Shown: positions 35,024 through 46,254 of the stretch, piece by piece
Numbering within the stretch: position 1 is the first letter of the stretch
Layout: every line of letters begins with the position of its first letter
NCBI GenBank assembly: GCA_010405405.1
Contig: MU004239.1
Coordinates: 1,380,722-1,444,721, forward strand
Length of the DNA: 64,000 nucleotides
Direction of reading: 5' to 3'
Origin: Microthyrium microscopicum
Taxonomy: Eukaryota > Ascomycota > Dothideomycetes > Microthyriales > Microthyriaceae
Position numbers and translations under genes: made by a program
Notes under the pieces: generated by a model
What the model saw: only the letters and a program-made list of their open reading frames with translations
The model's database searches: none
Told to the model about the DNA's origin: nothing

Positions 35024-36276
35024 TTCTCTCAGCCCTCTGCCATCTACTTATTGTTGTAGAGGACGTCGTCAAACTGAGGCGCGTGATCTGTGGCTGTGTG
35101 GTACTAGAAGCTGGTCAAGTGTACCAGGAATGCAGCTTTTTCAGCAAGCACTACTGGCACGCGGGAGCAAGACTGGATTGGAAGCGACAGCGACTCCCAA
35201 TGGACACGATTGTGTCAGTTGCGATCAATTGACCAATTGATGAATGCGCGATTAAGCAGGAACGTCGACGGTCGATAACAGTTGAAGTAGTCAAGTCCCA
35301 AAAGGGCTGAAACGCTAGTCCCGATTTGGCTGGAACGCTAGGACTAGTGTGGCCTAGTCTGACTGCACCACTTGGAGGAACACGAATTTGGCAGGAGCAC
35401 CCTTCAAAACTGTAACGCCCTGAGATGTAGATGTGAGGATTTCCACCACAACGCCAGTGCAACTTGCTCAGGTTAGCTACACTTCATACAAGAGTGAGAA
35501 ACGTGTGCTTGAGCACCCTACCAATGCGAGTCGACGATGTGCTTGCCTCCTGAATCCCGTGACTCCAGATGACCCAAGGTCCAGCTTGAGGGATCCAAGA
35601 GGTTGGCGCTAGACTGATGTATGAAGCCCCCGTATGGGAACCTCAAAGGGAAAAATACGCGTTGATTGAGTAGAGTTTGGTAACAGACCAAATAGGCGTG
35701 TCGAAATGTCAATACAGCTTGAGGTGTCGAGCCGCTGTGAGAGCAAAGATAATCGTGTCTGTAGGATGAAGTTGTTGAAGATTAAGCAGGTACTGGGGTT
35801 GCGGAGGCTCAGAGGCAACAACGGTGTAATGTGGCGTCTAGGCGGGAGCGGCTGATTGCGCGGGTGAAGAGCTTTGGGTTGTATGATGGTGGTGATGTTC
35901 GTCGGCTTAGTTCCAATAAACCAGTTGCCGGTGCCAGAACAATGATGGATGAAGAAATCTGCAAAGTAAAGGAAGATTAGAGAGTGAGAATGTGAAGTGT
36001 TGAGACACGTTCGACAAGCAAGCGTTGAGAGTACAGACCCCCTCGGCTGCTAGCTGGCAATGATCTTTGCACTTCAACACTTGGCGTCTGCAAGCACTGC
36101 AAGCACTGCAAGCACAACCCTCGAAATGCCTTCCGTCTTCTTTGCAGCAACAAGAATATTACGCCTGGCCAATCAGACCGCGGCATAGCATCCTTGAAAA
36201 TACAGGGGACCAAAGGGCACTGGAGAAAGACCGGGGATGGAAGCACTAACCAAATATGCCTAGTCGCTTGAGTAGT
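35024..36276. other. intergenic, no supported gene
   Basis: About 1.25 kb upstream of the SNT1-like gene, expected to hold its promoter and 5' leader. A three-fold CTGCAAGCA microsatellite lies at about 36088-36115. No coding region recognised. Confidence 0.45.
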
Positions 36277-37330
36277 TTAATATAGTGGAGGGGTTGTCTT
36301 TCGTGATTTGATGGCCATAACCCGTTGGAATAATGTCCTGATCTGTGAGAATGCATTGTCACCGTTAACTGACAGTGGCGATACCTCAACCGCGACTTCG
36401 ATATGGTTAGGGTTATCGGTATAGTTTGCTGCAATTTGCTTTGTGCCTGTCGAAGGTGGTACGTATCCGATCCTCGTTGACACTGTCGACGTTGGTGTGC
36501 GTAGCCAAGAAGTGGTAATGAAGACCTTGTAACGACTTCGAATAGAAAAGGACACAGATAACGCGGAATTTAATATAAAGTTCTGTGCGCCACGCAAGGT
36601 ACCTGAATGCAAGAAGGCCTACCAAAAATGGCCAGAAAATGGCTATTCGGTGAGCCAGTATATTCATCACTTCTTTAACGAGATTTAGAGCATCTTGATT
36701 TGGGCGTCGAACAAGCAATGAGCGATTGCAGCCCTGGAATTCTGAGAGTGGCCGACAAGCCATGTCGTTGCAGGATAAGCGATCCATTTTGCTGTCCACA
36801 AAGATCTGCATCTCGATTCTTATCTCCTACTGGAAAGGTGAAATATTCGGACTTTTCAGAACAGACAGTGGTGGGAATGTTGGGCCTGTCCACAAAACCC
36901 AGTACTTAAGTGTCATCGAACGAAATCCGGTACCATTCTCATGGAGTACCGTTCTTGACAAGTCAAAAGTCAATATGAATTGGTGGTTGAGTATCGGTAC
37001 GATACAATGCCGACTCCAAGGGTCTGGCCCACTAGGTCCCAAAACGTGGATGCGGTGGTGGCGCTCAGACGGGTAAGGTAGATTCGTTCGAGGGGGTCGC
37101 GCAGATGCGGTTCAGGGCCGGGTATGAACGATGATGGATTGGACAGCTTCCCTGTAAAACACTTCATCAGCTTTTGGGTTTTCATGACCAGGATTCGCAT
37201 GGTAACAGACGGCACTGGCCACTGTCATTGCGGTGCGACCTCTAAAACACCGTTCTATCTTTGTTTGCCCGCAGGTCTGCGCTGCGTGTCTGTGCAGGAC
37301 ATGGATTGCCGTTTCACAGCCCAGCAATTA
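36277..37330 (-). pseudogene. fungal transcription-factor middle-homology region, decayed or unresolved
   Basis: On the minus strand several short open pieces in order resemble the 'fungal_trans' region of Zn2Cys6 regulators: AMTVASAVCYH...FYREAVQSII (about 37120-37240), LTRLSATTASTFWDLVGQTL (about 37020-37080), MTLKYWVF joined by a 102-nt intron (36792-36893) to KMDRLSCNDMACRPLS (about 36740-36791), then a hydrophobic segment (VMNILAHRIAIFWPFLVGLLAF) and a C-terminal part ending TTPPLY at 36277. The FWDLVGQ and RPLS positions fit where this family reads FW-LVG-A-R and GRPLS. No zinc-cluster exon was found upstream, and there is at least one frame change near 37110 that I could not explain by splicing. 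It may be a relic or a gene with exons I failed to place. Confidence 0.33.
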
Positions 37331-38937
37331 GCAGATTCAAGATAGAGTGTTCGTGAAGGTGTGCCTGGCGTCATGATGCTGATCTGCGTGCTGTTCTATA
37401 TCCAATAGATATTGGGTGTTGGACTCGTCATTTGCTTCCCCATTTTTGAGTGATGGTAGAGCAGTCGCAGTCTGCTGTGAGCTGATGGAATTAAACTTCT
37501 GCTCTTTGTCACAGTGTCGCGACTCGCAGGGACGCAGGCGCGAACCTGCAATAGTTAGCTACATTACGGAGGCATCGGGTACGCACAGTCTGAGACTTGG
37601 CATTTATAGGCTCCCCACAGCCTACAGGTGTGTAGGTAGTCTGAAAATGAGAAACTGGGCGATCGTGTCATGACGCCGACGTAAATGTCCAGAGGATGCA
37701 TGGGTGATGGGTTGAAATGGGTGTTGCGCGGAGCTTATATACCTAATAATCATATACAAGCAATCGGGAAGCCCAAGACTTCACAACTACGGTTCATATC
37801 TCAAGCTAAATTTCTCTCAACTATGGTACTACGATTGAATACAGCTGTACTCATGATCAGAGCTGGTTGACTAGATCTAAGCGTACGAAGTAGACATCGT
37901 CAAATGAAGAATCCCTGTCAGTTCGGCCCGAAAACCACAACCCGTCGGGACGGGGCAAAGTGCGTACCTTTATTTGCTTTCGCCTTTCAATTTCTTCCAA
38001 AATCATGCAACTTCTGCAATTATCCACCTTCCTTGTGCTCCCATGAGGTTCAGATCTTCTGGAGGGATTCATCTTTAGTATTCTACTGGATTTGTCTTCC
38101 GGGATAGGCGCATCTCTAGTCCTTTGGACTAGATGAAAATGTCGTTGCGAAGACCAATGCTTCCTCATAGTTCGTGTGCTTTGGGTTTTATATCCACCTA
38201 TAAAGAGCATGACTCCTTGCGAATCTACATTCATCTTCAATCTCTATACTCTATCATTGAATCGAACATGGGCAATAGATCGGAGGGGTGGTGGTTCCCC
38301 GCTTCAAGTTGAGACAAGGACAGACTGCCCCAACTACCGCAGGTTTTCTCACGCTTGAAACGTGAAACGAAATGCAATGTTCGCCATCTCTAAACATATG
38401 GCATAGTAGCGTGGATACTCGTCGATTCGCTCTGCAGACACGATAGGTCATGAAACATCAGACAAGTCGCTTTGATATGGTCTATGCAACTACGACGTCT
38501 TCAATTTTTCTCGTAGGAAATGAGTTTATACTACGAGCACATGAAGTAGGATGAAGGTTTATCGCTAGCGGCCGCTAGTAACTTTCTCAACATCGGAAGG
38601 AAGGAGCGGAAGAATTTGAGAGTTGGTACCGCAAATGGCAGGTACGACACCTACGCTCGTTGAAGCGCTGCCATATGAAGAGTTCCAAGCCACAAAGTCA
38701 ATGAACACTCTTCTCTTCAAACGCAACACAACAGGAACAACCTATCGATTATATCAAAGGTATAAGCAATATCATTGTACAAGAGATGACGTTGGCCATC
38801 GTAGTAAATAGGAATCTGATAGGGAACTAACACAAAGGATATCAAGTTCAGGATCACTCCCCCACAACGCCATTCCGCACAATCTCAATTTAGGTACAAC
38901 CAAACGCTCCCAAGGCTCCCTCGCCATATTACTCAAC
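37331..38937. other. intergenic, no supported gene
   Basis: About 1.6 kb. The minus-strand open frame at 37857-38240 is charged and featureless (no CxxC zinc cluster). A 14-bp perfect palindrome sits at 38565-38578. I see no gene that I can defend. Confidence 0.4.
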
Positions 38938-40203
38938 CTAGACACCACCAACAGTAACCGTCATACTCACCGGCGCTCCATCATTCACATACCCGCTCTG
39001 ATCATTCCCATCACTAGGCGGTACATCATCATACGGAAACGCATATCCCTTCCCACCAGCTACAACATTATGTACAATCCGACTGTAATGATTCGTGATC
39101 GAGTTTTGGTAGAAGGATGAGAAAGGACTCGGCATTTGGTTGGAAACCAACAACGTACTGCGATTGAATGCGGCGGCAAGCTGGGGAATGATGTTGTTGC
39201 GCATGACATTGCTGCCGGTACTGAACGGGCCGCTGTTTGATGAGAAGATGTCTGCGGTGTTTGGGCGCGCAAACGTCTCGCTGCCGATGATGATGTTGCC
39301 GTTTTGCACGCTTCCAGTGAGTGTTTGGCCGCTGACGTTTGACGTGAGTCGTGAGTTTGTGTATTGTGTGAGCACTTGGTTGATGTAGTTGTCGTAGTAG
39401 CCGTTGAAGTCGCCTGGGTGCATTACTATGTCATTGTTGGGCGAGAGGACGCGGAGGAGTTGGCCGTTGGGGCTGTTGATGAGGAGATTGGTCCAGCCTT
39501 GGACGCCGTCTGCGGATGTTTGTTGCTGGAGCTGGGCGGCGACGGTTTGTAGACCGTTAGCTGGCATGCCGTTGACTGTCTGGATGCCGCCGGAGGAGTT
39601 GGTAAGGGATAGCGCGATTGGGATAGAGACAAAGTCGACCATAGTGATGTTGGCGTACATCTGATTGGAATTGTAGGTGAATTCTGCAAAGCCCCAGTTG
39701 ACGTTGTAGTTGGGATCCGAGCCATTGGTGACAGAAGGCTCTACAAGGCCTGGTGAGTTTCCTCCGGGATTCAGCAGAAAGGTAAGTGGTTGGTCGATTG
39801 AGAACCAAATTCTTCCTCCAGCGATGTGGGGAATGGTTATGGTCCTGGAATTGCCTGGAGCTCCTAGTGCAATGGCACAATTGGCTTGAAGAGGACTTCC
39901 TACCCGGGATGGAGACGCAGGATAGTAGGGAGTCAGCCCGTCTGCTTGAAGAAGGAAAACTGCATAGTTGTTGTCAATTGCTTGGCCAGTCACATAACAG
40001 TATACGGATCCGGAGCTTGTATTGTTCTTCAGTGTGATAGGAAGAGTTGTTGAAGTTGAAGCTAAAGATCTGCTCATCGGGGCGTCGGTCTTCTTTGATG
40101 TGGGATCGGTGTTAGCTTGCGTGGACCGCTTCTTCGATGATCTGAACTTGGTGATGAGCCCCTTGAGCTTCGGTTTCAACGAAGGGAGGCAGTTTGATAA
40201 CAT
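38938..40203 (-). CDS. GH64 beta-1,3-glucanase-like protein
   Basis: Single exon, 421 aa, ATG at 40203. The sequence fits glycoside hydrolase family 64 (laminaripentaose-producing endo-beta-1,3-glucanases with a thaumatin-like beta-sandwich): LPITLKNNTSSGSVYCYVTGQAID, GRIWFSIDQPLTFLLNPGG, WGFAEFTYNSNQMYANITMVDFVSIPIALSL, DFNGYYDNYINQVLTQY and the C-terminal SFYQNSITNHYSRIVHNVVAGGKGYAFPYDDVPP. The substrate would be beta-1,3-glucan of fungal wall or other fungi. The N-terminus is unusual: MLSNCLPSLKPKLKGLITKF then a Lys/Ser-rich stretch, with no classical signal peptide, although homologues that act on walls are exported. Either the protein is intracellular or unconventionally secreted, or the true start lies elsewhere. 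Confidence 0.87.
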   Translation of the reverse strand: MLSNCLPSLKPKLKGLITKFRSSKKRSTQANTDPTSKKTDAPMSRSLASTSTTLPITLKNNTSSGSVYCYVTGQAIDNNYAVFLLQADGLTPYYPASPSRVGSPLQANCAIALGAPGNSRTITIPHIAGGRIWFSIDQPLTFLLNPGGNSPGLVEPSVTNGSDPNYNVNWGFAEFTYNSNQMYANITMVDFVSIPIALSLTNSSGGIQTVNGMPANGLQTVAAQLQQQTSADGVQGWTNLLINSPNGQLLRVLSPNNDIVMHPGDFNGYYDNYINQVLTQYTNSRLTSNVSGQTLTGSVQNGNIIIGSETFARPNTADIFSSNSGPFSTGSNVMRNNIIPQLAAAFNRSTLLVSNQMPSPFSSFYQNSITNHYSRIVHNVVAGGKGYAFPYDDVPPSDGNDQSGYVNDGAPVSMTVTVGGV

Positions 40204-41957
40204 GGCTTTGGAATAGGAATTGGCAGCATAGATTGAATATACACGGATGTGGTAGGTCGAAAATAGTTTGGATATGGATGCAGATGAGAAACAATTAGAA
40301 AACCAACATCGAATATCTTGAGATCAAGTACAAGGATGACGTCTAAGAGAAGCGGAAGTAACAGCCTCATTCGAAGGAAGGCACTATATATGGCTGCAAC
40401 AGCCATGAAAAACCTGTTGATCGCCAACTGGCAGGTGGGAATAATGCCTACCTTAAATCAAAACCTGGTCTCAGATCAAATGGGGCAGCAGAAAGAACCT
40501 GTCATCCAATCCAGGCAAGTGCAAACAAAGTCGTTACTCCAAAATCATCCTCTAGCCTATTATGCCCAGCCAGCCAGCCATGGTGAGAGACGTATATGCC
40601 ATGCGAAGCGACGCCTTGCCAGTCACAGACACTTTTATGCCATGTGGAGAGTCTGCCACGCGGACTCAGATTGACATCTCCAAGAAGAATACTGTAACGT
40701 CATCAAGGTATTGCAGAGCCCAGTATGACAGTACGAAAAATGCATTGTCTAGATTGGCCAAATCATCATGTCATCGGATCTTGGAGCTCATCGATTTGTT
40801 ATGCAATGCTCATGGTGGGTATGGTGACGCAGAGGGCCTTGTCGCCAGGCCAGGGGTTTTCTCCGGGATGCAGAGACATTGAATGTCCATTGCGCAAAGA
40901 GTAGAAACAATTAACAACTTGTCTTTCGATCTTGTTGGCCGAGAAAGCAGTACAACCAGTATCGGACAGCGGAGAAGAAGCTCCACCTGCAAGCAGAGAA
41001 GCAGTTGAAGTTGTTCAGAATGCGCTCCAATCGGAAAGAGAGGCAACGCGACGCCGCATGGTGCACCTGCAGCCGCCCACGTTATTTCTCAACTACTATT
41101 CGTTCTGCCAACATATCTGGGGATATTTGACGTGTTCCTTGGAAATAACCCGAGTGCAAAAGCAATATATCCAAGTACCCGGGTTCTTGGGCTGACGGGT
41201 CCAAGGTACCTGTACTAGTCCCTTCAATTGAATGCATCCAACGTGCTGAGGCGAAAGACTTGTAGGCTTTCCTATTTGGGATGTTATGTCTTAGCTATGG
41301 GTCACATTCGCTATGCGTCGAACGAGCATTGCTGGCGAATTGTACGAGTCTCTATCCCATGTCAGTCATCGAACAACGGAAACGGAGAGCTTTTGTGGCG
41401 CGGGACTGTATCAGGCTGGAAGCTTTATGAAAGACGCAGCATTGAAAGAAAATAAGCTACGAAAGCAGAAGGTTCCATATTACAAGGCCTCTCGGGTCGT
41501 ACCACGTTGGCGAAGCGTTGCTTTGGCAAAACAAGGAGTAGGTGGATTGAACAGTACAGTCTCGGACTGTCCTTGCTTTGTATGATAAATTTTGTGCTAA
41601 AATCCTGTTTCGACAAGATCAATGGTACAACACTGTGCCCCTACACACGATGTGTTCGCTCACAGTACGACAAGTATGGAACTATGCTTTAGTTTGAATT
41701 GTGGTATTCCACATAAATTCTCCGTTCCTCTGTTGGGTATCATATCTAACAAGAGAATGGCAGTCATACACTGCTAAAATGCTGTATAGTAAGCTCAACT
41801 TACAATAAATCAGGCTCACGGCCTATGTCATAAATGCATCCTGACTCCCTGCAAATCCCACGGTTTAGCAATTACCCTCAACATGCTCAAAAGCTTCCTT
41901 CAAATCAAAGGTCCAAAAATCTCCAAAATAACTCCCGGACAAAAGAAAATGGGACGT
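40204..41957. other. intergenic, no supported gene
   Basis: About 1.75 kb between the GH64 start and the stop of the next minus-strand gene. Scattered ORFs below 120 codons show no domain, leader or splice structure that I can support. Confidence 0.45.
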
Positions 41958-44900
41958 TCACATAAGAGTACATCGAGAGCTCTTTTCCTCTTGCTTGCCA
42001 AACATTGGTGTAGCCGTGCGAGATCCAGATGGGGTTGAAGCGTGTGCAGGTCGTGTAGGTGTACTGCCAACGCGCCACCAGTGACGCCGTGAAGAAGGAG
42101 TTTGGGGTTCGGCGTATCGCGACATAGTATGTTGAGGGGCAGTCGATATTCTATCCACTATTGGACGATGTACTGCTGTATGTGTGGAGTAGCTTCCATG
42201 TGGCATGTCGCTACTATGTCTACTGTCTGAAGCGTCGGTCTGTGGTGGTGGTGGAAGAGGGCGCATTAGTTCAGCAGATGATACCCTGCGACTGTTCCTA
42301 ACGGCGAACTGCGGATTCGGTGGGGCCAGCGGCGAATCGTCTCTAAGTAAGGAGACGCGATTGCTCTGAGAGGACACCGGAGTAGAAGGTATTGACGATG
42401 CTGCCTGACCTGGTGGCGTCCTATACTGCTGAGAAAATCGATTCAATTGAGGTGGGGTGACCTCATGCTGTGATATCGGAGTAACAGGAGCACTTGCTGC
42501 CTGTAATGCGGGCGCATGAGGTATGCGTAAAATAGAGCCTCCGCTACTTACACGGCGATGCCCTCCTGGAAACGTGAAAGGACTATTCAGAGTTCCAGGC
42601 ACGGGTGCTGTTGGACTTGAGATGGGAGTTTGCGTAAGACCAGGGAGAGTACCAGTTCTAAGTTGTGGAGGATGTGGAGCATTAGATGGTAGTCGAGAAA
42701 TCGATGCGTGTGATGATTGAGTGGTAGTGGGCACTGGGCGACGAATTACTCGACTAGTTGGCTCACGAGAAGGTTGAGCAGGCTGAACAGGTATGTTTGG
42801 AGGGTTGTGTGTAGAATAACGAGTTGAATTACGATTAGTGGTGGTGTTGCTTCGATTTGTGGGAGGGTTTGCTCTTGAAGCAGCTTGTTGATGTGGTAAT
42901 ATGGGCACTTGAACTCCAGAGATGACTCTGGACACTCTGGAGCGCATGCCATGAGGCTGTGGAGGTCTTTCCGGAACATGTCCGCCCGTGAGCACTCTTT
43001 CAGCCATTCCTGGAATGGCTGTAATGGGAAAGCTCGTCGCATTTGGTCCAGGAGCATCTGGTGTTGCGCTGTACGGTGGGGGCGGGGGAACCCAATTATC
43101 GGCGTCGCTTTCGTGGGGAATTTCTCGCATGCCATCAGCTCGACGATACTCTAATGGTCTTGATGGCGCCGATCTAAGATGCATTCGAGAAGATGGGGCA
43201 TGTTGCGCCACAGTTGCCGCTCGATTGAGCATGAACTGGGGTCGTGGTGCCGATTGAGAATATGGTTCATCGACTGCTACCCCGGGGCCGAATTCAGTTT
43301 CCTCACTTCCAACGTCAGATACACTGGAGAAAGAGCGCCTTCGTCTTGGGCGATTTGACCGTAGGTCAACTTCTTGAAACCCAGCGATACTACTTGTTCG
43401 ACTTGCTGAGCTTGCAGATCTTCTTATTCGAAGGTTTGGCATTGGAGGAGCAGCGTCTCGATTTCTGCGTGTCTGATTTCTTTGGACTTGAGTTCGACGT
43501 CGCACTATGTCGACTTCTCTTTCAAGCTCTACCTGCTCTTCTGCGAGTTCTTCAGCCAAAGGTATCTCATCCAAATCGACCAAGATATCATCTGAGCCAG
43601 TTGCTGGAAGACGAAATCTCTTGAAATCAAACAGTACCACCCTTCCGCTGGCTGCCGGAGATGCAATCGGTTCCACGTCTTCAGGCATACCCAAAGGAGC
43701 AGTGACCACCAGTGCTAGAAGTCTTTCGATAGGGGCATTATCTAATTGTAGCCACTTCAGACAACTAACAGTTTCTGGAGACGCAGCATTGCCTTTCGAT
43801 GGCAATACAAGCCTTTGTACCGGCGCAAGTCCCATTGCACCAGCAGCATCCAGCGTCGCTTCATCTCTCCAGCCTGTTGGCAGTTTATAAGTCCATATTT
43901 CTCCACCAGTCTCCAGTCGGACTGCCGTAGCGATTTGGGAGCCATTCGAAGAGACTCCCGGAAGCGTGTCTTCAAACCGTTCCGTTTCACTCCATGCTAC
44001 TTCATCCGGTATACCCAGAGACTTTCCGGTGAAATTCTTGAGCGCCGCATCAAACAAGCCAAACCGGCCCCATTGCGAATGGATGGCTAGTAACTCTGAT
44101 GTCTGACCACTGCTAGGATCCGGAAGGAAGACAGCTTGTCGTGCTTGCAGTTTCTCTGGAAACAGTAGTTGAGAAATCCACATATTGGCAATAGGTTGGG
44201 GCTCTTCTTCCTCTTCGTCTTCCATGAGCATGCCTTGGTCGAATCCGCCACTTGTGGTCAGAAAGATTGAGGTTCGACTCTTTCTGGCTGGCGCAGTTAC
44301 AAGCAGCGATTTACCATCTCCGGAGAATGATGCTGATTCCACAGAGCCGCAGTTGATCTGTCGTCGATCCGATCCAGAAGGAAGTCCAAGACCTATTATT
44401 TCGAGGCCATTTTCCGATCCAGCAGCCACCAATTCTCCAGAAGCGGAAATTGCTATTGTTCGAGCATCATTATCTAGTAGTATAGTCTGCAGTTTGTCAT
44501 TAGCACCACTTATAGATTCCTTAGATCCATCACCACATTGGTAAACATCAATTTTATGTGCATTGGTGAGAACAGCATATTTTCCAACATCGGTTATTAC
44601 AACAGCCAAGGGTCTTCGACGCAAACGAAACGCTCGACAGTGATTCTTGAAGTTTGGTAGATCTTGAGCAAGCAGAATGTATAGAGCGGCGGAACTATAT
44701 GCAACAAGCCATCTGCCCTTCGAGGACACGCTTAGACCGAACGACTCGGGAAATGCAGACGAGGTGGCACTGATGGATACGAGGTCGACAACTGTTGTAT
44801 GACATGGCGAGTAAGTCGGGGATCGAGGGCTCGTGGGATTGCTTTCCTGTTCTTGAGGTATTGCAGCATCGACTACGGACAGGGCTGAGGTGGGAAGGGA

Positions 44901-45020
44901 TGATTGTGGAACGCCATCTGATGAAGAGGACATAGTTGAAATGCTGGTCATGTCAGGTCCATCTGACTCTGATGCTTTCGGATCATTGGGGATATGAAGG
45001 ACCCCAATATGGTTCTGCAT
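41958..45020 (-). CDS. WD40-like propeller protein with disordered tail and CAAX end
   Basis: Single exon, 1,020 aa, ATG at 45020. After a Ser-rich leader, residues about 75-480 show recurring beta-blade patterns typical of a propeller (ESFGLSVSSKGRWLVAYSSAALYILL, TIAISASGELVAAGSENGLEIIGL, VESASFSGDGKSLLVTAPA, QIATAVRLETGGEIWTYKLP). The second half is a long Pro/Ser/Arg-rich disordered region with PPPPPYS-type motifs that could bind SH3 or WW domains. The very C-terminus is CTLM after a basic, polar stretch (EEKSSRCTLM), a textbook farnesylation-type CAAX box, which would tether the protein to a membrane. I do not recognise a named orthologue; it looks like a conserved Pezizomycotina protein. 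Alternatives for the propeller are possible as no canonical WD dipeptides are seen. Confidence 0.8.
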   Translation of the reverse strand: MQNHIGVLHIPNDPKASESDGPDMTSISTMSSSSDGVPQSSLPTSALSVVDAAIPQEQESNPTSPRSPTYSPCHTTVVDLVSISATSSAFPESFGLSVSSKGRWLVAYSSAALYILLAQDLPNFKNHCRAFRLRRRPLAVVITDVGKYAVLTNAHKIDVYQCGDGSKESISGANDKLQTILLDNDARTIAISASGELVAAGSENGLEIIGLGLPSGSDRRQINCGSVESASFSGDGKSLLVTAPARKSRTSIFLTTSGGFDQGMLMEDEEEEEPQPIANMWISQLLFPEKLQARQAVFLPDPSSGQTSELLAIHSQWGRFGLFDAALKNFTGKSLGIPDEVAWSETERFEDTLPGVSSNGSQIATAVRLETGGEIWTYKLPTGWRDEATLDAAGAMGLAPVQRLVLPSKGNAASPETVSCLKWLQLDNAPIERLLALVVTAPLGMPEDVEPIASPAASGRVVLFDFKRFRLPATGSDDILVDLDEIPLAEELAEEQVELEREVDIVRRRTQVQRNQTRRNRDAAPPMPNLRIRRSASSASRTSSIAGFQEVDLRSNRPRRRRSFSSVSDVGSEETEFGPGVAVDEPYSQSAPRPQFMLNRAATVAQHAPSSRMHLRSAPSRPLEYRRADGMREIPHESDADNWVPPPPPYSATPDAPGPNATSFPITAIPGMAERVLTGGHVPERPPQPHGMRSRVSRVISGVQVPILPHQQAASRANPPTNRSNTTTNRNSTRYSTHNPPNIPVQPAQPSREPTSRVIRRPVPTTTQSSHASISRLPSNAPHPPQLRTGTLPGLTQTPISSPTAPVPGTLNSPFTFPGGHRRVSSGGSILRIPHAPALQAASAPVTPISQHEVTPPQLNRFSQQYRTPPGQAASSIPSTPVSSQSNRVSLLRDDSPLAPPNPQFAVRNSRRVSSAELMRPLPPPPQTDASDSRHSSDMPHGSYSTHTAVHRPIVDRISTAPQHTMSRYAEPQTPSSRRHWWRVGSTPTRPAHASTPSGSRTATPMFGKQEEKSSRCTLM

Positions 45021-46023
45021 GTCAGAATATCAACATGGCGAAGAGTTGAAGGGTGTGAGAGAGGTGAGACAAGCCGATTGTCAAGTCAACTCCTAAAGGT
45101 TGTGCTTCGTGAGGGGGCGAGCTGCAGAGGCGTAATACATGGCACCATCAAGTGATCAGATAGGGTATATGAGCAGCAGCGTTGTCGTGTACGTATGGCG
45201 ATTGACCGATGACAGTGATAATGAAGGACGTGAAAGAAGTGAGAGGACGAACGTGTACGCGATGTTACTGTTGGAGAGAGAGTTCCTGAGCAAAGCGGGC
45301 CTCAGTAGTAAAGTTTAGTTTCGAGCTTGAACCCGTTGGGAGCTTTGGTTACATTTAGTCCTCGCCAGTTGAAACAAAGTGCTGACTAAGGTAAGGAAAA
45401 TCCATTACTAACCATTGCATAGCGGCAATGATAAAATGCGACTGATCTCTCTTGAACTTTCAGTGTTCATCTTCAGCCAGCAACAACTGCCATCAGTTAC
45501 CTCCTCACCTCATGGTTGGAATGAACCGTTCTTCTAAGGCGAATAGTCCTCAGATTTCGAGTTCGAAGTTGAGATATGCAGAGGCCATAAACGAACGTGC
45601 GGGCTCGATGTCGAAAGCGTGTATGACTGCCTCTATGTCTCCGGTTCCGTGGTGCTATGAGTACCGCGACCAAAACATCGTTGCTGTTAATCGCAGGCCG
45701 ATTCCGCAGGGTCTAGAGCGAAGAGCACATGGGTTTTATGATCAAAACATACTAAATGAAATCTGACGTCAAGATCGAACTTTAGAAGCGTCATACATTT
45801 GTCGTGATATACATCTAGGGTCTTCACTCTTAACTACAAGAATAGCTACTTAAGATCAAAGTATTGATTGCTGAATTTGTTCTCACAACCTTAGACATTC
45901 AATTGAATACTGACACCTTCAAAGTAGCCCCCCCTTCACCTTTTTTATCCACAAAACTAACTATTACATTCAGGTATTCTATCAGCAGCTTCCATTCACC
46001 GATCAATCATCGAGCATTTCATC
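45021..46023. other. divergent upstream region
   Basis: About 1 kb between divergent starts. A short plus-strand open stretch at about 45520-45766 is weakly coding-like but has no recognisable product. No repeat found. Confidence 0.4.
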
Positions 46024-46254
46024 ATGGCACCCAAAGAAGACACAAAGAACAACTCTCAAGTGCCTCAACAGTCGAAGGATCAAAAACCGGAGAAATGGTC
46101 TGTCGGGAACAGTGACACCGAAGGGGCTGTGAAGGCTTCTGGAGGATTTGCATATCAAACTCCCAAGGAGAGAAATACTCCAGATGATACTACCCCTTCG
46201 AAGTCAAAGCAAGGATCCGAGGACGCGAAGGAGAATGTACGAAAGGACATCTAG
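46024..46254 (+). CDS. small hydrophilic disordered protein, 76 aa
   Basis: Single exon from ATG 46024 in a strong context (CATCATGGCAC). The product is highly charged and rich in Lys, Asp, Gln and Ser (MAPKEDTKNNSQ, PQQSKDQKPEKWSVGNSD), with one short Gly/Ala/aromatic patch (VKASGGFAYQTPKE). No signal peptide, membrane segment or Cys. C/A-rich leader sequence directly upstream supports a real mRNA. Composition recalls hydrophilic stress- or conidiation-linked small proteins, but no family can be named. Confidence 0.5.
   Translation: MAPKEDTKNNSQVPQQSKDQKPEKWSVGNSDTEGAVKASGGFAYQTPKERNTPDDTTPSKSKQGSEDAKENVRKDI

Noticed and set aside
37857-38240. Minus-strand frame with a CRSC motif considered as zinc cluster
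   Set aside because: Lacks the six-cysteine spacing of Zn2Cys6 domains and cannot be spliced to the downstream TF-like pieces.
38565-38578. Perfect palindrome CTAGCGGCCGCTAG resembling a cloning linker
   Set aside because: Only 14 bp, no vector sequence on either side, and such sites arise by chance.
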